Below are positions 1 to 8,099 of a stretch of 64,000 bases of DNA, piece by piece. This DNA comes from Demequina mangrovi (GTDB lineage: Bacteria > Actinomycetota > Actinomycetes > Actinomycetales > Demequinaceae), in the NCBI RefSeq assembly GCF_000759715.1, contig NZ_BBLU01000004.1:1-64000 (forward strand), read 5' to 3'. The notes below the pieces were generated by a model. It saw only the letters and a program-made list of their open reading frames with translations. It was not told where the DNA came from and did not search any database. Each line of letters opens with the position of its first letter. Position 1 is the stretch's first letter. The position numbers were made by a program, and so were the translations under genes.

Positions 1-333
1 GACCACATCGGGGGGTCTTTTGCATACCGCCAGGAAGATGTCCGACACCCGCCGCGGTGGTCGGCGAGCGGTCGCGCTCGCCAGGGGGCGCGTTCGTTGT
101 GCTCACGCCGGAGGGATTGCCGTTCGTCGATCCGTCGAGCTCGGCTGTGCGCAGCGGTGCCGGATTCCTGCAGCCGGTCGACTTGTCTCGAAGGTCGGGC
201 TTGACCCATATACGATCTGGCACGACGATGGTGACGGCGTCGGCGGCCATCGACTGAGGAGTCGTCGGCGGGCGGTGCGGTGTCCGTGCTGAGCGACAAC
301 GGGACGCCGGTTGATCGTTGTGTGGGGGGCGAC
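1..333. other. Window-edge leader region, no supported gene
   Basis: No gene can be supported here. A stop-free plus-strand frame from base 3 to 257 could be the tail of an upstream gene, but its product resembles nothing I recognise and its first part lacks the G/C-rich third positions typical here. TATACGAT at 209-216 is a fair -10-like element for the following gene, without a convincing -35. A G6 tract at 324-329 lies just before the preferred GTG start at 334 and probably acts as its ribosome-binding site. Confidence 0.4.
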
Positions 334-1212
334 GTGAGTCTGACGGTTTCGACCTTGCTTTGTCATCGTGATACGCGGATGGCGTTGGCGTGCCTTGGTT
401 CGCTCGTGCGCCATAGTGATGTGCCGGTCCAGATCCAGATCCATGACGACGGCAGCCTGACCCAGGCGGATGTCGAGGCGCTGACGCAGGCGCTGCCCGT
501 AGCGCGCGTGATCTCGCGCGCCGAGTCGGACGCGCGGATGGCTGAACTGCTCGCACCGTTCCCGCGCTGCCGCGAATTCCGGAAGGCCCAGGTCTACGGG
601 CTGAAGTTGTTCGACGCTGCGCTCATGGCTCCGGGCGGTGTCCTGCGCTTCGTGGATTCGGACATCTACTTCCTTCGCGCGTTCACGGGCCTGTTCAGCG
701 CGGACGCTGACGCGGCGTGCACGTTCATGGCGGATCGGCGGAATGCCTATGCCTTTCGTCCGTGGCACCTGATCGGGGGCAGGGTCGAGGTGCCCGTGCG
801 CTTGAACTGCGGGCTCTTCGAGATCAGTTCTGAGCACTACAGTCTTGAGGCCATCGAGGGGCTCATGGACCGGTACGAGGCACTGTTCTCGTCGCGATAT
901 CACTGGGCCGAGCAGACGAGCTGGGCGGTGCTGGCGATGCGGGCTCGCGGCAACCTGTGGAGCGAGGATCAGGTGCGGGTGATCTCGGCCGACGATCGCA
1001 GCTTCGACGGTCTTGTGGCGGCTCATGTGGTGACTCCTGCGCGGGCACGGCTTGCCGATCTGTACGGCTACGACCAGGCGCAGACGGAGCCGGTCGTCGT
1101 CGAGGCACATCCGTTGGAGAGGCTCACCAGCGTCTCGCTCCTGCGCGAGCAGGGCATGCGGCGTGCGACCCGCATGCGCGAGCGGTGGCAGCTCGCAGGC
1201 GCCCCGGTTTGA
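334..1212 (+). CDS. Putative glycosyltransferase (GT-A type, DxD motif)
   Basis: Predicted cytoplasmic sugar transferase of 292 residues with no signal peptide or membrane segment. A DSD motif at residues 108-110 (in FVDSDIYF) is the usual metal/sugar-nucleotide site of GT-A enzymes, followed by an NCGLFEIS stretch. I chose GTG 334 over GTG 280 because a G6 tract ends 4 bases upstream and because the similar-sized transferase ending at 27382 also starts with V-S directly before its first beta strand. It is followed by a GT4 gene on the same strand, so both probably belong to a polysaccharide cluster that continues left of the window. Acceptor and donor are unknown. Confidence 0.75.
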   Translation: MSLTVSTLLCHRDTRMALACLGSLVRHSDVPVQIQIHDDGSLTQADVEALTQALPVARVISRAESDARMAELLAPFPRCREFRKAQVYGLKLFDAALMAPGGVLRFVDSDIYFLRAFTGLFSADADAACTFMADRRNAYAFRPWHLIGGRVEVPVRLNCGLFEISSEHYSLEAIEGLMDRYEALFSSRYHWAEQTSWAVLAMRARGNLWSEDQVRVISADDRSFDGLVAAHVVTPARARLADLYGYDQAQTEPVVVEAHPLERLTSVSLLREQGMRRATRMRERWQLAGAPV

Positions 1213-1324
1213 GGGGCGCCATGCAGGTTCGACGCACTGACGCGGCGTGCTGTCCGGCGCTCGGGCGGGTCCGTCGAAGCTCGTCCGGGACGGGTTGCCT
1301 GGGCCGAGGGTGGTGAACCGTACG

Positions 1325-2509
1325 ATGCATGTCGCCGTGGTGTTTCCCGACACGAAGGTCGAGTTCGATGGCATCGGCGACCATTCGAAGAGACTTGCGC
1401 GCGAACTCGTGGCACTCGGTCACGCGGTGACCTTCGTCGGGCGGGGGGCTTCCGAGTCCCCAGTTGCCGGCGCGCGCTACGTCGACGGTTGGCCGAGCGG
1501 CGCCGTCCGCGATCTGGCGGGCGTTGTGCGGGCCATCGAGGAGATTCGGCCCGACATCGTCCTGCTGCAGTACCAGCCGTTCGCTTACGGACGGCGGGGA
1601 TTCAGCCCCGCTCTGCCCTGGCTCGGCCGTCGGATCGGACGCGTGTGTCCCGGTGCGAGCTTCGTCGTGTTCATGCACGAGACCTACGTAGGTCACACCA
1701 GCCCCGCCACGGCTGTCATGGCCGCGTACCAAGCAGTGCAGGTCAAGCTGCTGGCCCGTTCGGCGGATCTGGTCCTGGTCAACTGCGCGCTAGGAATGCG
1801 CCGACTGCGCCACCACAGCAGGAGAATTGAGTCCGTGCCCGTGCCGTCGAACATCGACCGCGTATCGGCGAGTCGCCGAACGGCACGGCTCGAGCTGGGT
1901 CTCGATGCGCGAGCGAGGATCATGGTGCTGTTCGGTCGTGTCGACGCGACGCGTGTGAGGCTGCTGCGTGCCACCCTCCTTCGGGCTTCGGGAATGGACG
2001 GCACCGAGCTCGTTTACATTGGCAAGGACCGCGCGAACGTGGCTGCGCTGGTGGATCCGCTGCCTCTGCCCGCGCACTTGTACATCGGTGCCGACGACCG
2101 CACCGTCTCCCTCGCGATGACGGCGGCAGATCTCGCGCTCGCGCCGTTCGCCGACGGCGCCACGGGGCGGCGCGGCAGTCTCGCGGCGCACCTCGAGCAT
2201 GGGGTCACGACTCTGTCGACCGTCGCGGCTGGTACCGACGACTTCCTCAAGGACATCGCGCTCAGCGGTGGGCTATGCCTCGTCGCCCCCGATGCCGACG
2301 AAGTGGCCGATGCGGCGGAGACTCTTCTCGGCGATCCTCAGCGCCGTGCACGCGGCGAGGAGTCGCTGGCGGCGCTGGCCGGAGAGCTCCCGAGCTGGCG
2401 GCGTACCGCCGAGGCGGTGCTGCATGCAAGGCCCGGTGGGACGGAGGAGGGGGCGCGCCCCCGGGCGTCGCGACGAGTCGCCGGAGTGCGCTCCAGCGGC
2501 GAGGGCTAG
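1325..2509 (+). CDS. Glycosyltransferase family 4-like protein
   Basis: GT-B-fold sugar transferase of 394 residues. The N-terminus (HVAVVFPDTKVEFDGIGDHS) has the beta-strand plus glycine-rich loop found in GT4 enzymes. The C-terminal half carries a donor-site-like stretch (LALAPFADGATGRRGS) resembling the usual E-G-x-x-x-x-x-E region but without the canonical glutamates. ATG 1325 is preferred because conserved sequence begins there; the open frame continues upstream to 1247 with no family resemblance. It lies 112 bases after the preceding transferase, probably in one transcript, and converges on the DUF389 gene. Donor sugar unknown. Confidence 0.75.
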   Translation: MHVAVVFPDTKVEFDGIGDHSKRLARELVALGHAVTFVGRGASESPVAGARYVDGWPSGAVRDLAGVVRAIEEIRPDIVLLQYQPFAYGRRGFSPALPWLGRRIGRVCPGASFVVFMHETYVGHTSPATAVMAAYQAVQVKLLARSADLVLVNCALGMRRLRHHSRRIESVPVPSNIDRVSASRRTARLELGLDARARIMVLFGRVDATRVRLLRATLLRASGMDGTELVYIGKDRANVAALVDPLPLPAHLYIGADDRTVSLAMTAADLALAPFADGATGRRGSLAAHLEHGVTTLSTVAAGTDDFLKDIALSGGLCLVAPDADEVADAAETLLGDPQRRARGEESLAALAGELPSWRRTAEAVLHARPGGTEEGARPRASRRVAGVRSSGEG

Positions 2510-2522
2510 GGGGAGATGCGAC

Positions 2523-4178
2523 TTACTCCGTGCTCGGCGCGGGGAGCTCGGTGACCGTCACCGGGATCACGACGAGCTGCAGCGCGGGAGCGCCGGCGAG
2601 GGGGAACACGGACGCGAGGTCCGACTGCAGCACGCTCAGGTCCGGCGGATCGCCCGCGCCCTCGATGGTGACGCGGACCCCATCGGTGTTCACGACGATG
2701 TCCTGGATCACGAAGCCGGAGTCCTCGCCGAGCCAGTCCTGGACCGCGCGCTCCGTGCTCCGTTCCTGCGCGGAGCGGCTCAGCTGGCCCTCGGACGCGA
2801 ACATGAGCGGCAGCAGGATGAGCCCCGCGAGGATGACGAACGGGGCGAGGGTGAGCAGCACCCGCCGCGGCTCCTTGGACAGCGCGGACGGCCGCGCGAA
2901 GCCGGTGAGCACGAAGACGGCGCAGGCCGCGAGCACGATCGCGACGAAGTTGGTGAGGAACAGCAGCAGGGCGCCGCCGGCGTCGCCGATGCGAGCCTCG
3001 CTCAGGCTGACGCCCGCGACCGCGAGCGGCGGCACCAGGGCCACCGCGATGGCGACGCCGGCGATGGACGAGGACACCCGGGTGTTGACGGTCGCGTACG
3101 CGCCGGCCGCGCCCGCGGCGAGCGCGATGAGCATGTCGACGGTGGTGGGCGTGACGCGCGACGTGATCTGCGAGTTCGTGCTGAACGTGATCGCGACCGG
3201 CGACCAGGCCGCGAGGCCGTACGCGAGGGCCACCGAGCCCACCACTCCCGCGCCGACGAGCCCCGCCGAGTGCAGCGCGCGACGCGCCCAACCGTTCACC
3301 AGGGCGCCGGCGAGCGCCACGATGGGGGTCATGAGCGGCGCGACCAGCATCGCGCCGATGACCACCGCGGTCGAGTCCGCGAGCACCGCGTACGTCGCGA
3401 TGGCGACCGAGAGCGCGAGCATCACCCACCAGGTGCCGAGCTTCTGATGCCGGCCGGGGTTCTCGAAGTAGAGCGCCTCCACCTGGGTGCCCCGGGCGTC
3501 GTCGCCGATGTCGGAGCCGCGGACCCAGTCCCACAGCACCTGGGGGATGGACGCCTGCGCCGGGTCGAGCTCGCTGCCGCGATCGGCGCGGCGCAGGCCC
3601 CAGGCGATCAGGATGAACCCGGTGATCATCGCGACGACGGCCGTCGAGACGAGCACCGCGCTGGCGATGGTCTCAGGGAAGCCTGCCGCCAGCACGCCGC
3701 CCACGAGCGCGACCCCGCCGCCCGCGAGGCGCGGGAGCGAGCCGGGTTGGCCGCGGCGCAGGAGCGCGCCGATGATCGCGATGAGGCCGCGCGCCGCCAC
3801 GTAGACGCCGAGGGCCGCGATGACGCCCGAGAGCGTCACCGGTCCGGCCTCGGGGAACAGCTGCTCGATCCCGATGAGCAGCGTCACGATGACGAGGCTG
3901 ACGAGGCCGCGGATGAAGGCGAGGACGCGGTTGCTCCGCCGCCCCAGCCAACGGCGCCCGGTGAGCGCGTAGAAGACGTCCATGAGACCCGCGGCGCCGA
4001 GCGCGACCACGGAGACGAACTGCGCGACCGACGTGGTCGCGTCGGGGAGCATGAGGACGACGCCTCCGAGGAGCACGAGCGCGAGGCCCCGGAGCGAGGC
4101 GCCGTTCGAGACCGACGCGACGAACTCCCAGGCCTGCTCGCGGAAAGGCGGTATCGCCTCGCGTGATGCGCCGTCCAT
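2523..4178 (-). CDS. DUF389 family membrane protein
   Basis: Polytopic membrane protein of 551 residues. Residues about 25-205 form pairs of hydrophobic helices resembling the HdeD/DUF308 type. The central part is a DUF389 domain, recognised by the stretch DSTAVVIGAMLVAPLMTPI and the later VALVPPLAVAGV helix. The last 90 residues form a soluble alpha/beta domain. The function of DUF389 proteins is not established. The gene stands alone, ends 13 bases from the convergent transferase gene and is divergent from the GH43 gene, so it is unlikely to belong to either neighbouring pathway. ATG at 4178 fits the start of the hydrophobic N-domain. Confidence 0.85.
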   Translation of the reverse strand: MDGASREAIPPFREQAWEFVASVSNGASLRGLALVLLGGVVLMLPDATTSVAQFVSVVALGAAGLMDVFYALTGRRWLGRRSNRVLAFIRGLVSLVIVTLLIGIEQLFPEAGPVTLSGVIAALGVYVAARGLIAIIGALLRRGQPGSLPRLAGGGVALVGGVLAAGFPETIASAVLVSTAVVAMITGFILIAWGLRRADRGSELDPAQASIPQVLWDWVRGSDIGDDARGTQVEALYFENPGRHQKLGTWWVMLALSVAIATYAVLADSTAVVIGAMLVAPLMTPIVALAGALVNGWARRALHSAGLVGAGVVGSVALAYGLAAWSPVAITFSTNSQITSRVTPTTVDMLIALAAGAAGAYATVNTRVSSSIAGVAIAVALVPPLAVAGVSLSEARIGDAGGALLLFLTNFVAIVLAACAVFVLTGFARPSALSKEPRRVLLTLAPFVILAGLILLPLMFASEGQLSRSAQERSTERAVQDWLGEDSGFVIQDIVVNTDGVRVTIEGAGDPPDLSVLQSDLASVFPLAGAPALQLVVIPVTVTELPAPSTE

Positions 4179-4246
4179 CCAACCCTCCCTCGGTCACAGC
4201 GTAGGGCGTGACGTGCCCCACACTCCGGCTGAACGGGACATTGGGG

Positions 4247-4277
4247 TTGCCGTGCGGCGCTCCGCGTGTCGTATCAT
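4247..4277 (+). promoter_or_regulatory. Candidate promoter of first GH43 gene
   Basis: TTGCCG at 4247-4252 and TATCAT at 4272-4277 match the -35 and -10 consensus at four and five of six bases; the 19-base spacer is long. A palindrome follows directly and the GH43 start codon lies 51 bases downstream of the -10. Confidence 0.5.
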
Positions 4278-4279
4278 TC

Positions 4280-4295
4280 TTTACAACGTTGGAAA
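4280..4295. promoter_or_regulatory. LacI-type operator-like palindrome
   Basis: CAACGTTG at 4284-4291 is a perfect 8-base palindrome inside the imperfect palindrome TTTACAACGTTGGAAA. LacI-family operators commonly have a central CG and this general shape. It sits immediately after the -10 box, where a bound repressor would block transcription of the GH43 gene. No LacI-family regulator is encoded in the window, so the binding protein is inferred. Confidence 0.55.
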
Positions 4296-4328
4296 CCGTC
4301 CACGACTCAACGACGAGGAGACCCACCC

Positions 4329-5360
4329 GTGTCCCAGGACCCCATCCCCAACCCGATCGTCCTCCAGCGCGCCGACCCGTGCGTGCTGCGCCACGACGGC
4401 CAGTACTACTTCACCGGCTCGTACCCGCTGTACGACCGCATCGTGCTGCGTCGCGCCGAGCGTCTCGAGGACCTCCAGGCCGCCGACGAGGTCACCATCT
4501 GGACCAAGCACTTCGAGGGTCCCCAGTCGAACCTCATCTGGGCCCCGGAGATCCACCGCGTCAACGGCGCCTGGTACATCTACTACGCCGCCGCCGAGAT
4601 CGGCCACCCGCACGCCGACGTGCCCGACACGGCCGAGACGTTCTGCCACCGGGTGTTCGTGCTCGAGTGCACCGACGAGGACCCGATGACGGGCGAGTGG
4701 GTCGAGCGCGGCAAGGTCGACACCGGCTGGGAGTCCTTCGCGCTCGACGCGACCTCCTTCGTCAAGGACGGCACCCAGTACCTCGTGTGGGCGCAGCAGG
4801 ACTTCGCGATCCGCGGTAACTCGAACCTCTACATCGCGCGCATGGAGAACCCCTGGACGCTCGCGACCGAGGCGGTCATGCTGACCAAGCCGGAGCTGGA
4901 CTGGGAGATCGAGCGCTTCTGGGTCAACGAGGGCCCCTCGGTGCTCCAGAAGAACGGCAAGCTCTACCTGTCCTACTCGGCGTCCGGCACCGGCCCCGAG
5001 TACGCGATGGGCGTGCTCATCGCCGACGCGGAGGCCGACCTGCTCGACCCCGCGAGCTGGACCAAGAGCCAGGAGCCGGTCTTCACCTCGGCGCCCGAGA
5101 ACGGCATCTACGGCCCCGGCCACAACTCGTTCACCGAGGACGAGGACGGCGAGACCGTGCTGGTCTACCACGCCCGCACCTACACCGAGATCCTCGGCGA
5201 CCCGCTGTACGAGCCCAACCGTCAGGCATGCGCCCAGGTGCTGCCCTTCGACGCGGAGGGCAACCCCGTCTGGGGCACGCCGCAGCCGATGTCGCGCCCC
5301 GTGCCGACGGCGCTCGACGTGCTTCCCCCCGAGGGCATGACCGAGGTCGCGCCCGCGTAG
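4329..5360 (+). CDS. GH43 family glycosidase, probable intracellular arabinofuranosidase (copy 1)
   Basis: Five-bladed beta-propeller glycosidase of 343 residues without signal peptide, hence acting in the cytoplasm on imported oligosaccharides. Likely catalytic residues are Asp16 (RADP), Asp140 (FALDATSF) and Glu201 (VNEGPS), the base, pKa-setting and acid positions of GH43. Related intracellular GH43 enzymes release arabinose or xylose; which one applies here is not decided. GTG 4329 is chosen because GAGGAG lies 8 bases upstream and family similarity starts there. By eye about four-fifths of residues match the copy starting at 5511. A LacI-type operator precedes it and a perfect hairpin follows it. 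Confidence 0.88.
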   Translation: MSQDPIPNPIVLQRADPCVLRHDGQYYFTGSYPLYDRIVLRRAERLEDLQAADEVTIWTKHFEGPQSNLIWAPEIHRVNGAWYIYYAAAEIGHPHADVPDTAETFCHRVFVLECTDEDPMTGEWVERGKVDTGWESFALDATSFVKDGTQYLVWAQQDFAIRGNSNLYIARMENPWTLATEAVMLTKPELDWEIERFWVNEGPSVLQKNGKLYLSYSASGTGPEYAMGVLIADAEADLLDPASWTKSQEPVFTSAPENGIYGPGHNSFTEDEDGETVLVYHARTYTEILGDPLYEPNRQACAQVLPFDAEGNPVWGTPQPMSRPVPTALDVLPPEGMTEVAPA

Positions 5361-5380
5361 TTTTCCTCCTCGAGACGCAC

Positions 5381-5424
5381 CGGCCCGGGTGCATCGTCCC
5401 TGCAAGGACGATGCACCCGGGCCG
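5381..5424 (+). terminator. Perfect 19-bp hairpin terminator
   Basis: The arms 5381-5399 and 5406-5424 are exact inverted complements of 19 bases with a 6-base loop (CTGCAA). It lies 20 bases after the first GH43 stop codon. There is only a weak T-run after it, as is common for actinobacterial hairpin terminators. It separates the two GH43 genes into different transcripts. Confidence 0.8.
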
Positions 5425-5464
5425 TTCTCGTCCCTCTCCAGTCGCGTCGCCCACGCCGCTCCCC

Positions 5465-5470
5465 TAGGGT
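5465..5470 (+). promoter_or_regulatory. Candidate -10 box of second GH43 gene
   Basis: TAGGGT fits the actinobacterial TANNNT -10 pattern and lies 41 bases before the GTG start of the second GH43 gene, after the terminator hairpin. The same hexamer precedes the genes at 9539 and 17541. No clear -35 is visible. Confidence 0.45.
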
Positions 5471-5510
5471 GCGAGGAGGCGTGCTCACACGCGACGACCG
5501 AGGAGCGACC

Positions 5511-6527
5511 GTGCCCGAGACCATCCCTAATCCGATCGTCCTCCAGCGCGCGGATCCGTGCGTGCTGCGCCACGACGGCTGGTACTACTTCACGGGTTCC
5601 TACCCGCTGTACGACCGCATCGTGCTGCGTCGCGCGGCGCGTCTCGAGGACCTCCAGGCGGCGCCCGAGGTGACCATCTGGACCAAGCCGGACGAGGGCC
5701 CGCAGAGCAGCCTCATCTGGGCCCCCGAGATCCACCGGGTGAACGGCGCCTGGTACGTCTACTACGCGGCCGCGCCGAACATGGACGTGACCTTCGACGT
5801 CCCCGACGCGGACGACACGTTCAACCACCGCGTCTACTGCCTCGAGTGCCTCGACGAGGACCCGCTCACGGGGACCTGGACCGAGAAGGGCCAGGTGGAC
5901 ACCGGCTGGGAGTCCTTCGCGCTCGACGCGACGAGCTTCGTCAAGGACGGCGAGCAGTACCTGGTGTGGGCGCAGCAGGACTTCGCGGTCAAGGGCCACT
6001 CGAACCTCTACATCGCGCGCATGGAGAACCCCTGGACGCTTGCGACGCCCGCGGTGATGCTGTGCAAGCCCGAGTTCGACTGGGAGATCGTCACGTTCTG
6101 GGTCGCCGAGGGGCCGAGCGTGCTGCAGAGGGACGGACGGCTGTACCTCACCTACTCCGCCTCGGCGACCGGTATCGAGTACGCGATGGGCGTGCTCACC
6201 GCGGACGCCGACAGCGACCTGCTCGACCCCGCGAGCTGGACCAAGAGCCCCGACCCGGTGTTCACCAGCGCGCCCGAGAACGGCATCTACGGCCCGGGCC
6301 ACAACTCGTTCACCGAGTCGCCGGAGGGGGAGACCGTGCTGGTCTACCACGCGCGCACGTACACCGAGCTCGAGGGCAACCCGCTGTGGGAGCCCAACCG
6401 TCAGGCCTGCGCACAGGTGCTGCCGTTCGATGAGGACGGCGACCCCGTCTGGGGCGCGCCCCTGCCGCTGTCGCGTCCCGTCCCCACCGGCGTAGAGGTG
6501 CTGCCGCCCGACGGGACGATGTCGTGA
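5511..6527 (+). CDS. GH43 family glycosidase, probable intracellular arabinofuranosidase (copy 2)
   Basis: Tandem paralogue of the preceding GH43 enzyme, 338 residues, again without a signal peptide. The same three catalytic motifs are intact (RADP near residue 15, FALDATSF, and AEGPS in place of NEGPS). Differences cluster in the loop after WYVYYAAAP, where GH43 enzymes often set specificity, so the copies may act on different linkages. GTG 5511 has AGGAG at 5501-5505. The gene ends 22 bases before the first sugar symporter, so GH43 copy 2 and the transporter probably form one operon coupling uptake with hydrolysis. Confidence 0.88.
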   Translation: MPETIPNPIVLQRADPCVLRHDGWYYFTGSYPLYDRIVLRRAARLEDLQAAPEVTIWTKPDEGPQSSLIWAPEIHRVNGAWYVYYAAAPNMDVTFDVPDADDTFNHRVYCLECLDEDPLTGTWTEKGQVDTGWESFALDATSFVKDGEQYLVWAQQDFAVKGHSNLYIARMENPWTLATPAVMLCKPEFDWEIVTFWVAEGPSVLQRDGRLYLTYSASATGIEYAMGVLTADADSDLLDPASWTKSPDPVFTSAPENGIYGPGHNSFTESPEGETVLVYHARTYTELEGNPLWEPNRQACAQVLPFDEDGDPVWGAPLPLSRPVPTGVEVLPPDGTMS

Positions 6528-6549
6528 GCCGCCCCGCAAGGACGATGCG

Positions 6550-7881
6550 GTGAGCGCGCCGGGCGGCGAACAGGCCGCCGGCGGCGCGAGCATCCTCGAC
6601 TCGGTGAGGCGCGTGGTCCTCTGGAACTACGGCGGCATCTACTTCTTCTACTTCGTCGTCTGGCAGTTCATCTTCACGTACATGGGCCTGTGGCTCGACG
6701 ACGCGGGGATGAACGGCGGCAGCATCGGCCTGGTGAGCACCGTGATGGCGCTCGTCGCGATGTGCCTGCAGCCGCTCTACGGACTGCTCCAGGATCGGCT
6801 CGGCTACCGCAAGCCGCTCTTCGCCTTCGTGGTGCTGTCCGCGGCGATGGTGGGGCCGTTCTTCCAGTTCGTGTTCAAGCCGCTGATCGACGTGGCGCAG
6901 ACGCTCGCGGCGGTGGTCGGCGGCGTCTTCCTCAGCCTCGTGACCTACGCGGGCGTGTCCGTGGTCGAGGCGTTCAACGAGCGCGCGAGCCGCGCCAACG
7001 GCTTCGAGTACGGTCACGCGCGGCTGTTCGGCTCCCTCGGCGGGTCCTTCGCCTCGGCGGTGGGCGGCGTCATCTGGGCCGCGAACCCCGACAACATCTG
7101 GTGGGCCGCGACGTTCTCCGCGATCGTGCTGGGCGTGCTGCTGTTCGTGGCGCGCGTGCCGCATCAGGCGCAGGAGGAGCACCATGCCGTGGGCGAGGCG
7201 CACGCCCCGAAGGTGAGCAAGGACGCGATCGTCGGGCTCATCATGGACCGCAACTTCCTGGGCTTCGTGGTGCTCATGATGGGCACGGCCGCGCTGTACG
7301 ACGTCTTCGATCAGCAGTTCTCCATCTACTTCACCGATCACGTCCAGCACGGCGACCCGGAGGGCCTCTTCGGCACGGTGGTGTCGATCCAGATCCTGCT
7401 CGAGGCGGTCGTGATGATCTTCACGCCGGCGATCGTCAACCGGATCGGCGCGAAGCGCGGGCTGCAGATCTTCGCCGCGATCCTCGTGGTCCGCGTGCTC
7501 GGCTCGGCGCTCGTCACCACCACGGAGGCGCTCATCGCCTGGCGCCTGCTCGCCGCGATCGAGATGCCGTTCATGCTGGTCTCGGTGATGAAGTACATCA
7601 CTCGTATGTTCGACGTGAAGATCTCCGCGACGGCGTACATGCTCGGCTTCGGGGTCGCGAAGTCCCTCGGCGTCGCGCTGTTCTCGGCGGCCTTCGGTCG
7701 CTCGTACGACAACGTCGGCTTCGCGCAGTCCTACCTGGTGATGTCGGTGGTGATCGCGGTCGTGACCGTGCTCGCGAGCCTGCTCATGGGCGACGACCGC
7801 GGGCGCGAGGCGCCCACCGGAGAGCTCGCGGACGGCGCCGACGACGGCGTCGACGACGCGGAGCCGACCCCCGCGCGCTGA
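6550..7881 (+). CDS. Oligosaccharide:H+ symporter, LacY-like MFS transporter (copy 1)
   Basis: Twelve-helix MFS permease of 443 residues related to the oligosaccharide:proton symporter (LacY) family. Family marks are the N-terminal WNYGGIYFFYF helix, the loop QPLYGLLQDRLGYRKPL, and SRANGFEYGHARLFGS, which parallels the LacY segment around SNFEFGRARMFG. It probably imports arabino- or xylo-oligosaccharides for the adjacent GH43 enzymes; the substrate is inference from position. GTG 6550 follows AAGGAC at 6538-6543. The C-terminus is an acidic cytoplasmic tail. A close paralogue follows after a 218-base regulatory leader. Confidence 0.88.
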   Translation: MSAPGGEQAAGGASILDSVRRVVLWNYGGIYFFYFVVWQFIFTYMGLWLDDAGMNGGSIGLVSTVMALVAMCLQPLYGLLQDRLGYRKPLFAFVVLSAAMVGPFFQFVFKPLIDVAQTLAAVVGGVFLSLVTYAGVSVVEAFNERASRANGFEYGHARLFGSLGGSFASAVGGVIWAANPDNIWWAATFSAIVLGVLLFVARVPHQAQEEHHAVGEAHAPKVSKDAIVGLIMDRNFLGFVVLMMGTAALYDVFDQQFSIYFTDHVQHGDPEGLFGTVVSIQILLEAVVMIFTPAIVNRIGAKRGLQIFAAILVVRVLGSALVTTTEALIAWRLLAAIEMPFMLVSVMKYITRMFDVKISATAYMLGFGVAKSLGVALFSAAFGRSYDNVGFAQSYLVMSVVIAVVTVLASLLMGDDRGREAPTGELADGADDGVDDAEPTPAR

Positions 7882-7932
7882 CAGGCCGCTCGGCTGAGCA
7901 GCCCGGTAGAACCGGGTTATGGGCGGAACGTC

Positions 7933-7964
7933 CCAATATTGTTGTATGCAGCCAACTAATATGG
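7933..7964. promoter_or_regulatory. AT-rich inverted repeat, operator-like
   Basis: Arms at 7933-7944 (CCAATATTGTTG) and 7953-7964 (CAACTAATATGG) match as an inverted repeat at 8 of 12 positions around an 8-base centre; the inner GTTG/CAAC is exact. This is a sharp AT-rich island in GC-rich DNA, upstream of the second symporter. Spacing and half-site resemble operators of ROK- or LacI-type sugar regulators, but the regulator is unknown. Confidence 0.45.
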
Positions 7965-8017
7965 TTCGGACACAGGGTGACAACAGGGTCTCCTGCGGGT
8001 CGGTCACGGTGTGATCG

Positions 8018-8068
8018 CGCGGGCCAAGGCGGCCCGCGAGCACCGTTCCGGCCGGGCCATGGCGGCCC
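8018..8068 (+). repeat. Two near-identical hairpins in the leader of symporter copy 2
   Basis: CGGGCCAAGGCGGCCC (8020-8035) recurs as CGGGCCATGGCGGCCC (8053-8068), differing at one base and offset by 33. Each can fold on itself; the first extends to an exact 8-bp stem, 8018-8025 with 8031-8038. They lie 32-82 bases before the ATG. A role in attenuation or mRNA stability is possible but not shown. Confidence 0.5.
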
Positions 8069-8099
8069 ACCTCTCCGAGAATCCCCGAAGGGACGTGCG

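Noticed and set aside
2199-4166. Long open frame antisense to the DUF389 gene
   Set aside because: Its product is a low-complexity Arg/Asp/Gly/Glu-rich string with no family resemblance, explained by high GC3 of the real gene on the other strand.
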